From an uncultured Fibrobacterota bacterium (GTDB lineage Bacteria > Fibrobacterota > Chitinivibrionia > Chitinivibrionales > Chitinispirillaceae): 6,284 nt of DNA. The position numbers and the translations under genes are program-made. Below, in pieces: positions 4,669-6,284 of the stretch. Where the stretch lies: contig CAISVC010000446.1 in assembly GCA_903888815.1 (NCBI GenBank), positions 1-6,284 of the forward strand. Reading direction: 5' to 3'. Within the stretch, counting starts at the first letter, position 1; each line of letters starts with the position of its first letter. A model generated the notes under the pieces. That model made no database searches. It was not told the origin of the DNA and saw nothing but the letters and a program-made list of their open reading frames with translations.

Positions 4669-6284
4669 TTATTTCGTCAGCGGCTGTTCGATTTCAATCA
4701 GGGAAACCCCCTGCGTACGGCGCTTCATTTTGGCAAGGAACGCCTGATTAACCTGACAGCGCTTCATCAGCATTTTTCCCGACAGGTCAAAGACCGAAAC
4801 GATTGTGTTTTCAGGCAGCAGACGAAGCAATACGCTCGAAGCGCCCGCCAGCGCCAGTATTGTTTTATTCGCCGAATAGACGGGGACGACAGAGAGTCCA
4901 GCAGATGGCAGGACTGCGGTCGTGCCTGTGGTAGTGATGGTCGTACTGCCGTCGGTCAGGCCGTTTGACGAGCCGGTTATGGTCATTGTTCCCGCGACTT
5001 GCGTTGATTGCGCGAGGATAATGAGCTGGCCTGCTTCCATGAGTACCGGATTATCGCCGATCAGTTTGCCCTGACCGGAAATCGTCAGCGTCACACTATT
5101 CGCGGCCGTCGGAACCACGGTTCCGGAAGCGTCTACCACCTGAATGACGATACGTACCCAGTCTGACCCGTTAGCGGGGATCTCGGTATAATCAGGTACC
5201 AGGCGTACCGCCGCAGCAGTACCGGGTGTCCGAATCGTTTGTGTTGCAGCGACAACTCCTCCCCGGTATCCCCGCGCAGTCAAGGTACCCGACTGAAAGG
5301 TCACATTCCTGGTAAATGGCGGGTGGTCAACGGTTGGATATCCGGTGTACCTCGTCATTATTCCCTGTGACAGACCGTTTACAAGAAGCGCAACCGAATC
5401 GCAATTGCTGTATACCCACACCGGATTGGTCGCCGATGCAGCTGTCCAGTAATTGGCAATGAAGACCATGGGCGAATCGCTCACTTCAGAAACATACCAG
5501 TAGTAGGTGAACTTGGGGATGCGGTACAAATCAACGAGACCATTGGTGCAGATTGAACGGGGCGGGGTATCGGGATAATACGCATTGTGGTACGTGTTGT
5601 AGTCGAACATGCACCATCCCTGCATGCCTGAACATTGCGCATTGGTCTTTGCCAGACCGTACTGCGTCGCCCACTGTCTCGTCTGGTCGATCATGCCGGC
5701 TTCTCCGGTCCGGCGCCAGTCAGCCTGCCAGTTCGGATATTCGGAGCACACACCGCCGCCGTTTGCGGTTTGCCCCGCATAGCACATGGGATGAGGAAAA
5801 TCGCACTGTCCGATGGACCTGGTGGAATCTTCGGCCCGTGCGGCGTCCCGCAGGCGGGTGTTGCAGCTTCCGTGATTGATGTAGCCCTCCCACACGATGA
5901 TCGAAGGATGGTTGCGGTCGCGGCGGATGGTTCTGCGCTGGGCTTCCTCAAGGTTATTCATCCATGTGGTGCCTCCCGTTTGCATCCACGTCGGCGGAGG
6001 TTCATCGACCATCAGGCCGATCTCGTCGCATGCGTCCAGAAATGCCGGATCCTGGGGATAATGGCTCAGCCGTACGAAATTAGCGCACTTCCTCAGCATA
6101 TTCGCATCAAAGCGCTGATATAAATCTGGTACCGCCTCTCCCACAAACGGCCAGTGATGGTGACGGTTCTCCCCGTTCAGCTTGAGCGGTGTTCCATTAA
6201 TGGAAAAACCGCTTGTTGCATTGAAGGAAACCCAGCGGAAGCCGAACCGCGTTATGCACGAATCGACTTCAACGCTTCCGTCAA
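4669..6284 (-). CDS. Glycoside hydrolase family 2 protein (beta-galactosidase-like), C-terminal 537 residues; 5' end outside the window
   Basis: The frame is open to the right edge; GTG 6144 is internal, since FGFRW and NGTPLKLNGENRHHHWPF upstream are GH2 sequence. Numbered from that GTG, the TIM barrel covers the upstream part to about 215: NFVRLSHYPQDPAFLDACDE, RDRNHPSIIVWEGYINHG, CSEYPNW (E135, expected nucleophile), GWCMFDYNTYHN and LYRIPKFTYYWY. A DUF4982-like domain follows (about 224-305), then an Ig/Big-like domain (310-405: AVRLVPDYTEIPANGSD). The last 50 residues (VSVFDLSGKMLM to SLIEIE) resemble a type IX secretion sorting tail, implying export to the cell surface or medium. Members hydrolyse beta-galactosides, glucuronides or related plant glycans; the substrate is not readable here. 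The usual acid/base Glu in the INE motif is His91, so activity may be altered. No terminator separates it from the convergent ABM gene. Confidence 0.93.
   Translation of the reverse strand, partial: DGSVEVDSCITRFGFRWVSFNATSGFSINGTPLKLNGENRHHHWPFVGEAVPDLYQRFDANMLRKCANFVRLSHYPQDPAFLDACDEIGLMVDEPPPTWMQTGGTTWMNNLEEAQRRTIRRDRNHPSIIVWEGYINHGSCNTRLRDAARAEDSTRSIGQCDFPHPMCYAGQTANGGGVCSEYPNWQADWRRTGEAGMIDQTRQWATQYGLAKTNAQCSGMQGWCMFDYNTYHNAYYPDTPPRSICTNGLVDLYRIPKFTYYWYVSEVSDSPMVFIANYWTAASATNPVWVYSNCDSVALLVNGLSQGIMTRYTGYPTVDHPPFTRNVTFQSGTLTARGYRGGVVAATQTIRTPGTAAAVRLVPDYTEIPANGSDWVRIVIQVVDASGTVVPTAANSVTLTISGQGKLIGDNPVLMEAGQLIILAQSTQVAGTMTITGSSNGLTDGSTTITTTGTTAVLPSAGLSVVPVYSANKTILALAGASSVLLRLLPENTIVSVFDLSGKMLMKRCQVNQAFLAKMKRRTQGVSLIEIEQPLTK

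Noticed and set aside
5635..6123. Plus-strand open frame of 162 codons opposite the GH2 gene
   Set aside because: It lies antisense to highly conserved GH2 barrel sequence and is Arg/Pro/His-rich, as expected of a shadow frame.

Overview
The window looks like chromosomal DNA of a Gram-negative environmental or gut bacterium of roughly balanced base composition. Three things point to the FCB side of the tree (Fibrobacterota or a relative is my best guess, low certainty). One is an HD-GYP response regulator, which is uncommon in Bacteroidota. Another is a putative outer-membrane protein with a signal peptide. The third is a secreted glycoside hydrolase ending in what resembles a type IX secretion sorting tail. 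No rRNA, tRNA, CRISPR array, transposase or phage gene is visible.

Left block, all on the minus strand (96-2783). Transcription runs right to left. First is an orphan response regulator (2064-2783) with a receiver domain and a single AraC-like helix-turn-helix. Next come a strong sigma70-type promoter (TTGACA-N17-TACAAT, 1890-1918) flanked by a perfect 16-bp palindrome (1918-1933), and a small gene that appears frameshifted (1576-1805). Ten bases further on is a receiver/HD-GYP regulator (435-1565), a predicted cyclic-di-GMP phosphodiesterase. Last is an unrecognised 67-residue protein (96-299) with its own plausible promoter. The reading frames upstream of the HD-GYP gene suggest that its true start is the ATG at 1565, because the DNA before it looks more coding in another frame.

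Middle block, plus strand (2882-4663). A short A+T-rich divergent region separates the first regulator from a 482-residue exported protein that carries an HEEWH (HExxH) motif and a beta-rich C-terminal half. Its reading frame contains a perfect 16-bp inverted repeat with a 3-nt loop just after the signal peptide. A small LsrG/YgiN-type ABM-domain protein follows after 42 nt with a strong ribosome binding site, and the two are probably co-transcribed.

Right block, minus strand (4669-6284). This is the C-terminal 537 residues of a GH2 family glycoside hydrolase whose start lies beyond the right edge. Its stop codon is only 5 nt from that of the ABM gene. It has a TIM barrel, C-terminal beta domains and a sorting-tail-like end. 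The nucleophile Glu is present, but the usual acid/base Glu after Asn appears to be His.

No single multi-gene novel system is evident. The best leads are the HEEWH exported protein with its internal hairpin, the palindrome/promoter and broken small gene in front of the HD-GYP regulator, and the altered GH2 active site.
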